Shown: positions 33,886 through 43,798 of the stretch, one piece after another
Layout of the letters: each line of letters starts with the position of its first letter
Numbering within the stretch: the first letter of the stretch is position 1
NCBI RefSeq assembly: GCF_014596745.1
Contig: NZ_JABTCF010000013.1
Coordinates: forward strand, 98,082 to 162,081
Reading direction: 5' to 3'
DNA from: Maribacter aquimaris
GTDB lineage: Bacteria; Bacteroidota; Bacteroidia; Flavobacteriales; Flavobacteriaceae
DNA: 64,000 bases
Program-made: the position numbers and the translations under genes
The notes under the pieces: generated by a model
The model's database searches: none
Told to the model about the DNA's origin: nothing
The model's input: the letters and a program-made list of their open reading frames with translations, nothing else

Positions 33886-36756
33886 ATGAATTTAAAAAAA
33901 CAGCGAAGGATGGGTAAACATGTTCAATGGGTAGTATTGTTAAGTTTCTTTACCTCTGGAATGTTTTCTCAGGAGAATCCAAAAAATATAGGCCTGACAA
34001 AACCACAGCCTACCATCACACTGCCTGTTACAAAAGGAGCCTATCAAGAAAGTGTTCGAAAGATAAAGACCGAACCTCGAACGCAACTCCTTAAGGTGAA
34101 AGACAATGAATATATCATATCCAACGGATGGGAAATGATCGAGGCCCTGAATGTAAATAAGAATGGGAAAGAAATTAGTGAAGACATCAATACGAAAAAA
34201 TGGTATAATGCGACTGTTCCCGGCACCGTGCTAACAACATTGGTAGATCAAGGGGTTTATCCCGACCCTTATTTTGGTCTGAATAATTTGGCCATACCGG
34301 ATTCCCTCAGCCGAATGGATTGGTGGTATCGAACATCGTTTTCTAGGCCCCAAAAGAGCATGGGTAAAAAAGTTTGGTTGCTACTGAATGGCATCAATTA
34401 CACTTCTAATGTTTGGTTGAATGGGACTCATTTGGGTGATGTAAAGGGTGCCTTCATAAGGGGTGAATATGATATTACAGCACTTTTACAAGATACTAAC
34501 CATTTGGCGATCCATATTCTGCCTCCCCCCCATCCGGGAATTCCACACGAATCCTCTTCCTTAAGTCCAAGAGGCCCAAATGGTGGCCAATTATGTCAAG
34601 ACGGACCTACGTTTATAAGTTCTGAAGGTTGGGATTGGATGCCGGGTATACGGGATCGTAATATTGGTATTTGGCAAGATGTACGTTTAAAGACAACTGG
34701 TGCGGCAAGGATTATCGACCCCCAGGTGATTACAGACCTGCCTTTGCCCGACACTTCCTTTGCCCGTATTAATATCAAGACAGAAATAGAGTGTTTCGTT
34801 CCTGATGATTATATAATGGAGATTGAGTTGGATGGAAAACAATTGTCCAAAAAGTTGAAATTGGTATCTGGAAAGCAAGAAATTATTTTGACGCCATCTG
34901 ATTTTCGAAATTTGAAAATGAAGGATCCTGAGCTTTGGTGGCCAAATGGCTATGGGGACCAGAATCTTTACAGTATTAAAATGACCCTTCGTAATTCCAA
35001 ATCAGGGTTGGAGGATCGGAAAACGGTAAGGTTTGGGGTACGGGAGCTTTCTTATGAGTTTGCGGTTTCAGATAAGGATGTTGATTTTCAGCGTATTGAT
35101 TTTAATCCTATCGATGCATTTACTATAAAAGAAGAGGCATTATTTGACCCATTGAACCATGTAGCCTATAAGTCGGATATAGTTTTGCCAACATTACATC
35201 AGGGTGTTGAACTTAATATGTTCGATAAATTGGAAGGTGATAATCCCTACTTGGTAATCAAAGTTAATGGACAACCCATATTCTGTAAAGGGGGTAACTG
35301 GGGTATGGATGATGCCATGAAAAGAGTAAGTAGGGAACGGCTGGAACCATATTTTAAACTTCACAAAGATGCCAATTATACGATGATACGAAATTGGACG
35401 GGCGAAAGCACCGAAGAGGTTTTTTATGAACTTGCAGATGAATATGGTCTATTGGTATGGAATGACTTTTGGATGTCTACTGAAGGTTACAATATGCCTC
35501 CGGCAGATTTTGGTTTATTCATGACGAATGCCACGGATGTAGTAAAAAGGTTTCGAAATCACCCTTCAATAGCCATTTGGTGTGCTAGAAATGAAGGATA
35601 TGCCCCAAAAGGATTGGATAAATCCCTTGCTGATTTGGTAGCAAAAGAAGATGGAACACGCCTGTATCAAAGTAACTCCAGATACCTGAATCTAAGACCC
35701 AGCGGCCCATGGAATTATATCCATGATTACAGTTATTTGTTTAAAGAACATGCTGATGGTTTTTCTACGGAGATTGGAACCCAATCATTTCCCACAGCAG
35801 AATCAATGAAAACCATGATGGCAGAGGAGGATCTTTGGCCAATAAGTGAGGTTTGGTATTATCATGACCTACATACTGGGCATCAGGATTATAGAGCAGC
35901 ACTTATAGATGATTATGCAGAGGCGTTCTCTTTGGAAGATTACTCCAAAAAAGCACAAATGTTGAATTATGTTAGCCATCGCGGTATTTTCGAAGCTTGG
36001 AACAGTCGACTTTGGGATGATGCTAGTGGCGTGCTTTTGTGGATGACACATCCCGCATGGCCAAGTATGATTTGGCAAACATATTCGTGGGATTATGAAA
36101 CCTATGGGGCGTATTATGGGGCTAAAAAAGGTTGTGAGCCAATTCATATTCAAAGAAATACCAATGACGGAAAAGTCTTGGTGATCAATACAACCTTAAA
36201 TGAATATAAGGGACTAACCGCATCCGCTACCGCAATTGATGGTTCGGGAAGTACACTTTTTGAACATAAAACAAACATTGGGGTCAATCAAAACTCAAAG
36301 AAAGATTGTTTTTTCTTCAACATACCTGATTCATTTAAGCTTCCTGAGGTATATTATATAAAATTGGAACTTACTGATCGATCTGGAAAAATGATAGCTG
36401 ACAATTTTTATTGGGAAACGATAAATAATAATCATAAATATTACGATTTTAATATCATGGATCAGGTAGTGGTAAAGGCAGAAGGAAACCATCAAATCAG
36501 TAATGGTAAATTGTCAGGGAGTATAAAAGTTAAAAACCCTTCGGAAGCTATTGCCTTGGCCTTAAAACTGAATCTTCGTAACAGTGCAACGAACGAACGG
36601 ATTCTTCCTGCCTATTTTAGCGACGGTTATTTTTCACTATTACCTGGGGAAGAGAAAGTATTGTTCTTTGAGTGCGATAAGGCTGATCTCCCGGATGATC
36701 TCAAAATAACGGCGGAAGGTTATAATGTTGATAGTCAAACCTTAATAGCGTGGTAG
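33886..36756 (+). CDS. Glycoside hydrolase family 2 enzyme (beta-mannosidase/exo-glucosaminidase-like)
   Basis: The 956-aa protein has an N-terminal signal (QWVVLLSFFTSGMFSQ, about residues 14-29). The sugar-binding jelly roll spans about 75-270 (GTVLTTLVDQGVYPDPYFGLNN, MDWWYRTSF), then an immunoglobulin-like domain and the catalytic barrel (about 420-720). The acid/base Glu570 lies in WCARNEG and the likely nucleophile Glu629 in STEIGTQSFP. The C-terminus has further beta domains. The GVYPDPYFGLNN pattern is typical of the beta-mannosidase and exo-beta-D-glucosaminidase branches. It probably acts in the periplasm with the neighbouring sulfatase. The exact sugar is uncertain. Confidence 0.88.
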   Translation: MNLKKQRRMGKHVQWVVLLSFFTSGMFSQENPKNIGLTKPQPTITLPVTKGAYQESVRKIKTEPRTQLLKVKDNEYIISNGWEMIEALNVNKNGKEISEDINTKKWYNATVPGTVLTTLVDQGVYPDPYFGLNNLAIPDSLSRMDWWYRTSFSRPQKSMGKKVWLLLNGINYTSNVWLNGTHLGDVKGAFIRGEYDITALLQDTNHLAIHILPPPHPGIPHESSSLSPRGPNGGQLCQDGPTFISSEGWDWMPGIRDRNIGIWQDVRLKTTGAARIIDPQVITDLPLPDTSFARINIKTEIECFVPDDYIMEIELDGKQLSKKLKLVSGKQEIILTPSDFRNLKMKDPELWWPNGYGDQNLYSIKMTLRNSKSGLEDRKTVRFGVRELSYEFAVSDKDVDFQRIDFNPIDAFTIKEEALFDPLNHVAYKSDIVLPTLHQGVELNMFDKLEGDNPYLVIKVNGQPIFCKGGNWGMDDAMKRVSRERLEPYFKLHKDANYTMIRNWTGESTEEVFYELADEYGLLVWNDFWMSTEGYNMPPADFGLFMTNATDVVKRFRNHPSIAIWCARNEGYAPKGLDKSLADLVAKEDGTRLYQSNSRYLNLRPSGPWNYIHDYSYLFKEHADGFSTEIGTQSFPTAESMKTMMAEEDLWPISEVWYYHDLHTGHQDYRAALIDDYAEAFSLEDYSKKAQMLNYVSHRGIFEAWNSRLWDDASGVLLWMTHPAWPSMIWQTYSWDYETYGAYYGAKKGCEPIHIQRNTNDGKVLVINTTLNEYKGLTASATAIDGSGSTLFEHKTNIGVNQNSKKDCFFFNIPDSFKLPEVYYIKLELTDRSGKMIADNFYWETINNNHKYYDFNIMDQVVVKAEGNHQISNGKLSGSIKVKNPSEAIALALKLNLRNSATNERILPAYFSDGYFSLLPGEEKVLFFECDKADLPDDLKITAEGYNVDSQTLIAW

Positions 36757-36895
36757 TATTGAAATTTTGTTGAGTTGGCTTAGTTGATATTTCGTAAATG
36801 ATTCCTGGATTCCTGATTATTGATAGGGGGCGATTATATTTGCTATGATGATTTAAAGGAATTTATACTTTTTCTGATGAAGTCAATTTTATTCT

Positions 36896-37780
36896 ATGCC
36901 GCATATACTAAAAAACAACAACCTAGAGATTCATTTTGACTTTCCGGAAGAGGGCTATGCCGGTGCGCGATTCGACTGGTCAGGAAAAATCACCAGGGTC
37001 AAATTCGAGGGTTGCCCGATCACTACTGTGGAAAGGACGGATTACGAAGATAGGACGCATTTGGGGAAGGGGTTGTACAATGAATTCGGTATAGATTCCG
37101 CCTTGGGTTTTGAAGATACCGAAATAGGAGGTTGGTTTCATAAAATCGGGGTGGGCTTATTGAAAAAAGAGAATCAGGAGTATCTATTCCATAAAGCCTA
37201 TCAAACGCAACCGGCCCTGTTCGAAGTCAGTACTACCCCCATTGATATTACAATCAGTTGTACCTCGGAAATGGTTAACGGCTATGCCTATGTGCTAAAT
37301 AAAAAAATTACCATTGTCGAAAGTGGTTTTGTAATCGATTATACCCTGCATAATGTTGGACAAAGGACAATTCGCACCGATGAATATGTACACAATTTCA
37401 TGGCCATAAATAACAAATCGATGGGGAGGGATTATAAATTGGGATTTCCTTTTCCGTTACAACCTGAGCGGTTTGGTGAAACTTTGAATACCGAGCAACA
37501 GGTTATCATTGGGCCAAACGAAATTGGCTTTAGGGGTACGCCCAACGACCAATTCTTTTTCAGTAATCTTTCGGGAGGGGAGGATGTGAATGCTACTTGG
37601 GAATTATATCAATATGAACATAAGATTGGCATCTGTGAGAGGGGTAATTTTAAAACGAACAAAATAAATCTTTGGGGTTGGAAACATGTCGTTTCCCCGG
37701 AATTGTTTTACCCTATTACAATTCAACCGGGAGAAACCACTAAATGGTCAAGGAATTATTCCGTTTTCAGGATAAACTGA
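36896..37780 (+). CDS. Aldose-1-epimerase-like (galactose mutarotase fold) protein
   Basis: The 294-aa, cytoplasmic-looking protein (no signal peptide) has beta-rich aldose-epimerase-like features: VERTDYEDRTHLGKGLYNEFGID early, YVHNFMAINN with a His near 165, and a late GGEDVNATWELYQ segment. It would interconvert sugar anomers or act on an unusual sugar; catalytic residues are not certain. It follows the GH2 gene by 140 bases and likely shares its locus. A broken copy lies 3.9 kb upstream at 32955, on the other side of the GH2 gene. Confidence 0.72.
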   Translation: MPHILKNNNLEIHFDFPEEGYAGARFDWSGKITRVKFEGCPITTVERTDYEDRTHLGKGLYNEFGIDSALGFEDTEIGGWFHKIGVGLLKKENQEYLFHKAYQTQPALFEVSTTPIDITISCTSEMVNGYAYVLNKKITIVESGFVIDYTLHNVGQRTIRTDEYVHNFMAINNKSMGRDYKLGFPFPLQPERFGETLNTEQQVIIGPNEIGFRGTPNDQFFFSNLSGGEDVNATWELYQYEHKIGICERGNFKTNKINLWGWKHVVSPELFYPITIQPGETTKWSRNYSVFRIN

Positions 37781-38025
37781 AAATCCGTACAAACCTAATG
37801 CTGTCCGGAAAAACATACGAGGATTGGAGGCTATGGAAATTGGGGTTGACCCAAGAAAGTAGGGAATGTAAGATCACTTGGTTGTTGTTTTGTCCGTTCA
37901 CCAATAAGGTCCTAATAAGGCAGCTGACATAGCTTAATCTTGTATTTTTGAATCATTCCAAATTATTTCTCCTTTTTATTGAATATTCCGTAAATTACAT
38001 CTCTTAAAAAGGGTATTAATTACAG

Positions 38026-41000
38026 ATGAAACAAATAACTCCATATATTCCTAAGAATAAAGTTCGCATTATTACGGCAGCCTCCCTTTTTGATGGACAC
38101 GATGCGTCCATTAATATCATGCGTCGTATTATTCAGGCCACTGGGGTTGAGGTTATTCACCTCGGCCATGACCGAAGCGTTGATGAGGTTGTGAATACGG
38201 CCATACAGGAAGATGCCAATGCCATTGCCATGACTTCCTATCAAGGCGGACATAACGAGTATTTTACGTACATGTTTGATCTGTTGCAGGAAAGAGGGGC
38301 AGACCACATCAGGATCTTTTGTGGCGGGGGTGGTGTAATTCTTCCTGAGGAAATAAAGGCTTTAATGGATTATGGGATTACACGGGTATACTCGCCGGAT
38401 GATGGCCGTGCCATGGGTCTTCAGGGGATGATCAATGATCTGGTTAAAAAGTCCGATTTCCCCATTGGGGACCATCTTACCGATGAACTTCAACGTATTG
38501 AAGGGAAAGAGCACAAGGCCATTGCAAGAATGATTTCCGCTGCTGAAAATTTTCCGCAAGTGGCAAAGGATAATTTAGAGGCCATTCGGGAAATAAATAA
38601 GGTATCAGAGATACCCGTATTGGGTATTACGGGTACTGGCGGTGCCGGAAAATCCTCCCTGGTCGATGAATTGGTACGTCGTTTCTTGATCGATTTTCCC
38701 GAAAAGACCGTTGGTATTGTATCGGTAGACCCTTCCAAACGAAAAACGGGAGGGGCCTTGCTCGGCGATAGGATACGGATGAATGCTATTAATAATCCTA
38801 GGGTGTATATGCGCAGTTTGGCGACCCGTCAAAGTAATTTGGCGCTCTCAAAACATATACAAGAGGCTGTCGATATTTTAAAGGCAGCCCATTATGACCT
38901 GATTATTCTTGAAACCTCGGGAATTGGACAATCCGATACCGAGATAATAGAACATTGCGATGTGTCGCTTTATGTGATGACTCCCGAATTTGGGGCCGCT
39001 ACCCAACTCGAGAAAATTGACATGCTCGATTTTGCCGACCTAGTGGCCATCAATAAATTCGACAAACGCGGCGCCCTTGATGCCTTACGTGATGTAAAGA
39101 AGCAATACATGCGCAACCACAACCTGTGGCATGCAAATCAAGAGGATTTACCTGTTTTTGGTACCATAGCATCACAATTCAACGACCCGGGAATGAATAC
39201 CCTTTATAGGGCTATAATGGACCGACTGGTTGAAAAGACCGAGGCGGACCTAAAATCCAGCTTGGCTATTTCCAAGGAACGATCCGAGAAGATCTATGTG
39301 ATTCCGCCGGCCCGTACCCGTTATCTTTCAGAAATTGCAGAAAGCAATCGGTCTTATGATGAAAAGGTGAATGTGCAAGTGCAGATTGCGCAGCAACTTT
39401 ATGGCATCTTTAAAACAATTTGTGCTGTTGTAGGGCTTTCTGATGATAGGGGGAAATCCTATTTAAACAAGTCGGGATTAAAACAGGAAGCCATACTGGA
39501 ACAAGTTCTCGATGATAAAGAAAAACAACAGCTTCTCGTGTTGTTGTTCAAAGAATTCGACCGTGCTAAAATGGACCTCGATCCATACTATTGGGAGATG
39601 TTGTTGCAATGGGACGAAAAGGTGGGAAAATATAAGGATCCTATATATTCTTTTAAAGTAAGGGGTAAGGAAATAAAGATAGCAACGCACACCCAAACAC
39701 TATCGTTCAACGATATTCCCAAGGTAGCTTTGCCAAAATACCAGGCATGGGGTGACCTTTTGCGGTGGATGTTGCAAGAAAATGTACCTGGTGAATTCCC
39801 ATTTACCTCGGGCTTATATCCCTTTAAAAGAACTGGGGAAGATCCCACCCGTATGTTTGCCGGAGAGGGAGGTCCTGAACGTACCAATCGACGCTTTCAT
39901 TATGTGAGTATGGGGCTGCCCGCCAAAAGACTTTCAACCGCATTCGACAGTGTAACCCTATACGGTAACGACCCCGACCATCGTCCTGATATCTACGGGA
40001 AAATAGGTAATGCAGGGGTGTCAGTCTGCTGTTTGGACGATGCGAAAAAACTGTATTCCGGCTTTGACCTCGTAGATGCCATGACCTCGGTGAGTATGAC
40101 GATCAACGGTCCCGCCCCTATGTTGTTGGGGTTCTTTATGAATGCGGCCATAGATCAACAATGTGAGTTGTATATCAAGGAAAACGGCCTCGAAAAAGAG
40201 GTTCGAAAAAAGATAGAATCGATATATCAGGAAAAAGGCCTAGAGCAACCGCATTATAATGGTGCGTTGCCAGAAGGACATAACGGTTTAGGATTATTGT
40301 TATTGGGTGTGACAGGGGACCAAGTGCTACCGCAGGAAATCTATATAGGGATTAAGACAAGGACACTCTCCCAAGTCCGGGGAACCGTACAAGCCGATAT
40401 TTTAAAGGAGGATCAGGCACAGAATACCTGTATTTTCTCAACGGAGTTCGCACTGCGGTTAATGGGCGATGTACAAGAGTATTTTATTAAGGAGAAGGTG
40501 CGTAATTTTTATTCGGTATCCATTTCGGGGTATCATATTGCGGAAGCAGGTGCCAACCCCATATCGCAATTGGCATTTACGCTTTCGAATGGTTTTACGT
40601 ACGTGGAGTACTATTTGAGCCGAGGTATGGATATCAACGAATTTGGACCTAACCTATCCTTCTTCTTCAGTAATGGTATTGATCCCGAATATGCGGTAAT
40701 TGGTCGTGTGGCCCGTAAAATTTGGGCAAAGGCCATGAAAGAAAAATACGGGGCCAATGAACGGGCCCAGATGCTTAAGTACCACATACAGACCTCGGGA
40801 CGGAGTTTACATGCGCAGGAAATCGATTTCAACGATATACGAACGACCCTGCAAGCCTTATATGCCATTTATGACAATTGCAATTCCTTGCATACCAACG
40901 CCTATGATGAGGCCATAACCACACCAACTGAGGAATCGGTTCGTAGGGCAATGGCCATTCAGTTGATCATCAATAAGGAACTGGGATTGGCGAAGAACGA

Positions 41001-41478
41001 AAACCCCATTCAAGGGGCCTTTATTATTGAGGAATTGACCGATTTGGTCGAAGAGGCGGTGTTGTTGGAGTTTGACCGCATCACAGATCGTGGTGGTGTC
41101 CTAGGGGCTATGGAAACCATGTACCAACGAAACAAAATACAGGAAGAGAGTCTACACTATGAGACGTTGAAACACTCTGGGGAATATCCCATTATTGGGG
41201 TAAATACCTTTTTGAGCTCCAAAGGGTCCCCAACCATTATGCCGGCAGAGGTGATTCGTGCTACCGAGGAGGAAAAGCAGTTTCAGATCCGGACCAAGGA
41301 AAACCTTCATAAGTCGAATGCGGAGCAGGTAGAAGGACTCATCAAAAGCCTGCAAAAAGCGGCCATTCATAATGAAAACCTTTTTGAAATGTTGATGGAG
41401 GTTACCAAAGTCTGTTCCTTGGGTCAGATTACTTCGGCATTGTTCGAGGTAGGGGGGCAATATCGCAGGAATATGTAA
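38026..41478 (+). CDS. icmF: Fused isobutyryl-CoA mutase (IcmF type)
   Basis: The 1150-aa fusion has three parts. The N-terminal B12-binding domain (about residues 10-145) has DGHDASI in the cobalamin-binding DxHxxG region and FCGGGG. A MeaB/ArgK-type G-protein chaperone domain follows (about 165-420), with Walker [10 protein letters not shown] at 203-211, SVDPSK and NKFD. The mutase substrate domain is C-terminal (about 560-1110; [22 protein letters not shown] and FFSNGID). This order is diagnostic for IcmF, which interconverts isobutyryl- and butyryl-CoA (or pivalyl/isovaleryl-CoA) with adenosylcobalamin and carries its own G-protein. It stands alone, with no acyl-CoA genes adjacent. Confidence 0.95.
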   Translation: MKQITPYIPKNKVRIITAASLFDGHDASINIMRRIIQATGVEVIHLGHDRSVDEVVNTAIQEDANAIAMTSYQGGHNEYFTYMFDLLQERGADHIRIFCGGGGVILPEEIKALMDYGITRVYSPDDGRAMGLQGMINDLVKKSDFPIGDHLTDELQRIEGKEHKAIARMISAAENFPQVAKDNLEAIREINKVSEIPVLGITGTGGAGKSSLVDELVRRFLIDFPEKTVGIVSVDPSKRKTGGALLGDRIRMNAINNPRVYMRSLATRQSNLALSKHIQEAVDILKAAHYDLIILETSGIGQSDTEIIEHCDVSLYVMTPEFGAATQLEKIDMLDFADLVAINKFDKRGALDALRDVKKQYMRNHNLWHANQEDLPVFGTIASQFNDPGMNTLYRAIMDRLVEKTEADLKSSLAISKERSEKIYVIPPARTRYLSEIAESNRSYDEKVNVQVQIAQQLYGIFKTICAVVGLSDDRGKSYLNKSGLKQEAILEQVLDDKEKQQLLVLLFKEFDRAKMDLDPYYWEMLLQWDEKVGKYKDPIYSFKVRGKEIKIATHTQTLSFNDIPKVALPKYQAWGDLLRWMLQENVPGEFPFTSGLYPFKRTGEDPTRMFAGEGGPERTNRRFHYVSMGLPAKRLSTAFDSVTLYGNDPDHRPDIYGKIGNAGVSVCCLDDAKKLYSGFDLVDAMTSVSMTINGPAPMLLGFFMNAAIDQQCELYIKENGLEKEVRKKIESIYQEKGLEQPHYNGALPEGHNGLGLLLLGVTGDQVLPQEIYIGIKTRTLSQVRGTVQADILKEDQAQNTCIFSTEFALRLMGDVQEYFIKEKVRNFYSVSISGYHIAEAGANPISQLAFTLSNGFTYVEYYLSRGMDINEFGPNLSFFFSNGIDPEYAVIGRVARKIWAKAMKEKYGANERAQMLKYHIQTSGRSLHAQEIDFNDIRTTLQALYAIYDNCNSLHTNAYDEAITTPTEESVRRAMAIQLIINKELGLAKNENPIQGAFIIEELTDLVEEAVLLEFDRITDRGGVLGAMETMYQRNKIQEESLHYETLKHSGEYPIIGVNTFLSSKGSPTIMPAEVIRATEEEKQFQIRTKENLHKSNAEQVEGLIKSLQKAAIHNENLFEMLMEVTKVCSLGQITSALFEVGGQYRRNM

Positions 41479-41612
41479 AAGGAATGTTCGTGGAAACGGT
41501 TAGAAAAACAGTTTTACAACGATAAAATATGATTGATGCTTTTTAGGATTAAGCACTAATTTTAAGGGTCGTAAATGATTTTAATTACTTTAAATAGTAA
41601 ATTCCGAACCCT

Positions 41613-43235
41613 ATGAGAGTATTGCTTGTTTTTTTGTTGATAGTGTTGAATTTTCCCGTTTGTGCACAAGACGCCATTGAAGGCTCCCAAAGTCCAAAGC
41701 GGGCGAATCCTTTTGCCGCCTTGCCAGATCCTAATGAACCCGTGACCTATACCAACCCCGTTATTCCGGGATTTTATTCCGATCCGAGTGTTTGCAGGGT
41801 GGGGGAAGACTATTATTTGGTTACCAGTACTTTTGAATACTTTCCGGGAGTGCCTGTCTTCCATAGTAAGGATTTGGTGAATTGGGAGCAGATAGGGCAT
41901 TGTATCCATCGCAGGGAGCAATTACCCCACGGTATCAATATTTTTGCAGCTACACTTCGACACCATAAGGGCACTTTCTATATGATTACTACGAATGTCG
42001 CCAATGGCGGTAACTTCTATGTTACGGCATCCAACCCGGCCGGACCATGGTCCGATCCCATTTATGTTGATGTTCCAGGTATTGATCCCGATCTATTTTT
42101 TGATGATGATGGTAAAGCGTATGTGATATCATCCCCATTCATACTTTATGAAATCGATTTGGCCACAGGGAAATTGTTGACCGAGGGTCGAAAAGTATGG
42201 AATGGCACTGGAGGGCGATATGCCGAAGGCCCACATCTTTATAAGAAGGATGGATTTTATTATTTGATGGGGGCCGAAGGGGGCACCGAAGAAGCCCATT
42301 CCGAAACCATTGCCCGTAGCCATAGCGTTTGGGGTCCTTATACCGACAATCCGGCAAACCCTATATTGGCCCACGCGAATGCCGCAGGACAGGGAAACCC
42401 GATTCAGGGCGTTGGGCATGCCGATATGATCAATGCCCATGATGGGTCGCGATGGATGGTGTTTCACGGCTATAGGAATATAGCCGATGTGTCAGGAGGG
42501 GTACACCATATATTGGGGAGGGAAACTTGTTTGGCTCCCGTCGATTGGCCCAAAAATGGTTGGCCGGTCGTAAACGGAAACGGTACAGTGAACGTAAATA
42601 TGACCGTGCCGACCCTGCCGTTGAAACCTTTTTCCAAAAAATCCGGCAAGGTTGAATTTGATACGCCAAAGTTAGGACTCGAATGGAATTACATTCAGCT
42701 TCCCGAAGAAAGCAATTACCAACTCGATGCTGCGAAAGGCGTTTTACACCTAAAAGGTTCCGATGGGGTCATTGGGGATCATGGCTCTCCAACTTTTGTA
42801 GGGCGAAGGTTGCAACACCTACATTTTACGGCGACTACCCTAATGGAATTTGATCCTAAAAAGGAAAACGAGGAAGCGGGAATGATCCTCCTCAACAATG
42901 GTTCCCATTTTGATCTTTTGGTACATCGGAAAAATGGAAAAAGGCTTTTGGTGGTGAAGCTGCAATTTGGTTCCACAACCTATACTTCGGAAGCCATTGA
43001 ATTGAAACCTGGTCCCGTTCAATTAAGGGTTACGGGGGAAAGGACTTCTTTTACCTTTTCCTATGCCCAAGAAAATGGTGTTTTTAAGGATGTGGAAACC
43101 GTAGATGCCAAATTTTTGGGTTCAGAGGTCGTTGGTTGGTTTACAGGGGTCTATGTTGGATTGTATGCCACGGGAAATGGCAAAAAGAGCAAGGAACATG
43201 CTACTTATGATTGGTTTGAATATGAAGGGCATTAA
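41613..43235 (+). CDS. Glycoside hydrolase family 43 (beta-xylosidase/arabinofuranosidase-like)
   Basis: The 540-aa secreted enzyme has a signal peptide MRVLLVFLLIVLNFPVCAQ and a five-bladed propeller catalytic domain. The base is Asp57 in GFYSDPSV, the modulating Asp lies in GIDPDLFF (158-160) and the acid is Glu205 in YAEGPHLY. A C-terminal concanavalin-like beta-sandwich (about 345-538) is of the kind found in GH43 beta-xylosidases. It would trim xylose or arabinose from hemicellulose-like oligosaccharides in the periplasm. The gene is not linked to other glycan genes. Confidence 0.92.
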   Translation: MRVLLVFLLIVLNFPVCAQDAIEGSQSPKRANPFAALPDPNEPVTYTNPVIPGFYSDPSVCRVGEDYYLVTSTFEYFPGVPVFHSKDLVNWEQIGHCIHRREQLPHGINIFAATLRHHKGTFYMITTNVANGGNFYVTASNPAGPWSDPIYVDVPGIDPDLFFDDDGKAYVISSPFILYEIDLATGKLLTEGRKVWNGTGGRYAEGPHLYKKDGFYYLMGAEGGTEEAHSETIARSHSVWGPYTDNPANPILAHANAAGQGNPIQGVGHADMINAHDGSRWMVFHGYRNIADVSGGVHHILGRETCLAPVDWPKNGWPVVNGNGTVNVNMTVPTLPLKPFSKKSGKVEFDTPKLGLEWNYIQLPEESNYQLDAAKGVLHLKGSDGVIGDHGSPTFVGRRLQHLHFTATTLMEFDPKKENEEAGMILLNNGSHFDLLVHRKNGKRLLVVKLQFGSTTYTSEAIELKPGPVQLRVTGERTSFTFSYAQENGVFKDVETVDAKFLGSEVVGWFTGVYVGLYATGNGKKSKEHATYDWFEYEGH

Positions 43236-43390
43236 GCGTATTTCCATTACTTGCTAAGGTATGGGACCGTATTTTATTTCCTTGATGGTTCTATTTCGGT
43301 CAATGATTTTGGGCAGGAAAGTTTTGCTCTGATTGGGCGGTAGAATAATGTACTTATTACTTATATTTGAATAGGCCAATAATTAAAGCG

Positions 43391-43759
43391 ATGAAAATAC
43401 GGATCAAACAAAATTCTGTTCGTTTTCGGTTAACACCCACCGAAGTGGAAAAATTCTGCAAGGAAGGTGCTATAGCGGAAGCTACCCAGTTTAAATCCAC
43501 AACCTTTAATTACGGGGTAAGACAAAAACAGATTGAAAATTTGCAGGTAGATTTCACTGGCAATGCCATTACCCTTTATGTGCCCAAAAGCTTTGCAAAA
43601 GATTGGAATGACAATAATATAGTGGGATTGGACCATCGGGAGGAACTTCCTGATGGTAGTACGTTTTTTCTGTTGCTCGAGAAAGATTTTGCTTGTTTGG
43701 ATAACACCCACGAAGACCAGATCGATAAATATCCCAATCCCAAAGCAGGTCAATGCTGA
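43391..43759 (+). CDS. Small conserved protein of unknown function next to FdhF-like gene
   Basis: The 122-aa protein starts at the ATG at 43391 (MKIRIKQNSVRFRLTP). It is predicted to be mostly beta, with VEKFCKEG and a C-terminal segment PNPKAGQC. It precedes the FdhF/YdeP-like gene by 39 bases on the same strand. I recall this pair in other flavobacteria, so it may help assemble or operate that molybdenum enzyme. No catalytic motif was seen. Confidence 0.75.
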   Translation: MKIRIKQNSVRFRLTPTEVEKFCKEGAIAEATQFKSTTFNYGVRQKQIENLQVDFTGNAITLYVPKSFAKDWNDNNIVGLDHREELPDGSTFFLLLEKDFACLDNTHEDQIDKYPNPKAGQC

Positions 43760-43798
43760 TCGTAGAGTCGTTAGCCATAGTTTGATTACATTTAGGAC

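Noticed and set aside
37744..37932. 62-codon frame after the mutarotase-like gene
   Set aside because: It overlaps the end of that gene in another frame and has no recognisable composition or start context.
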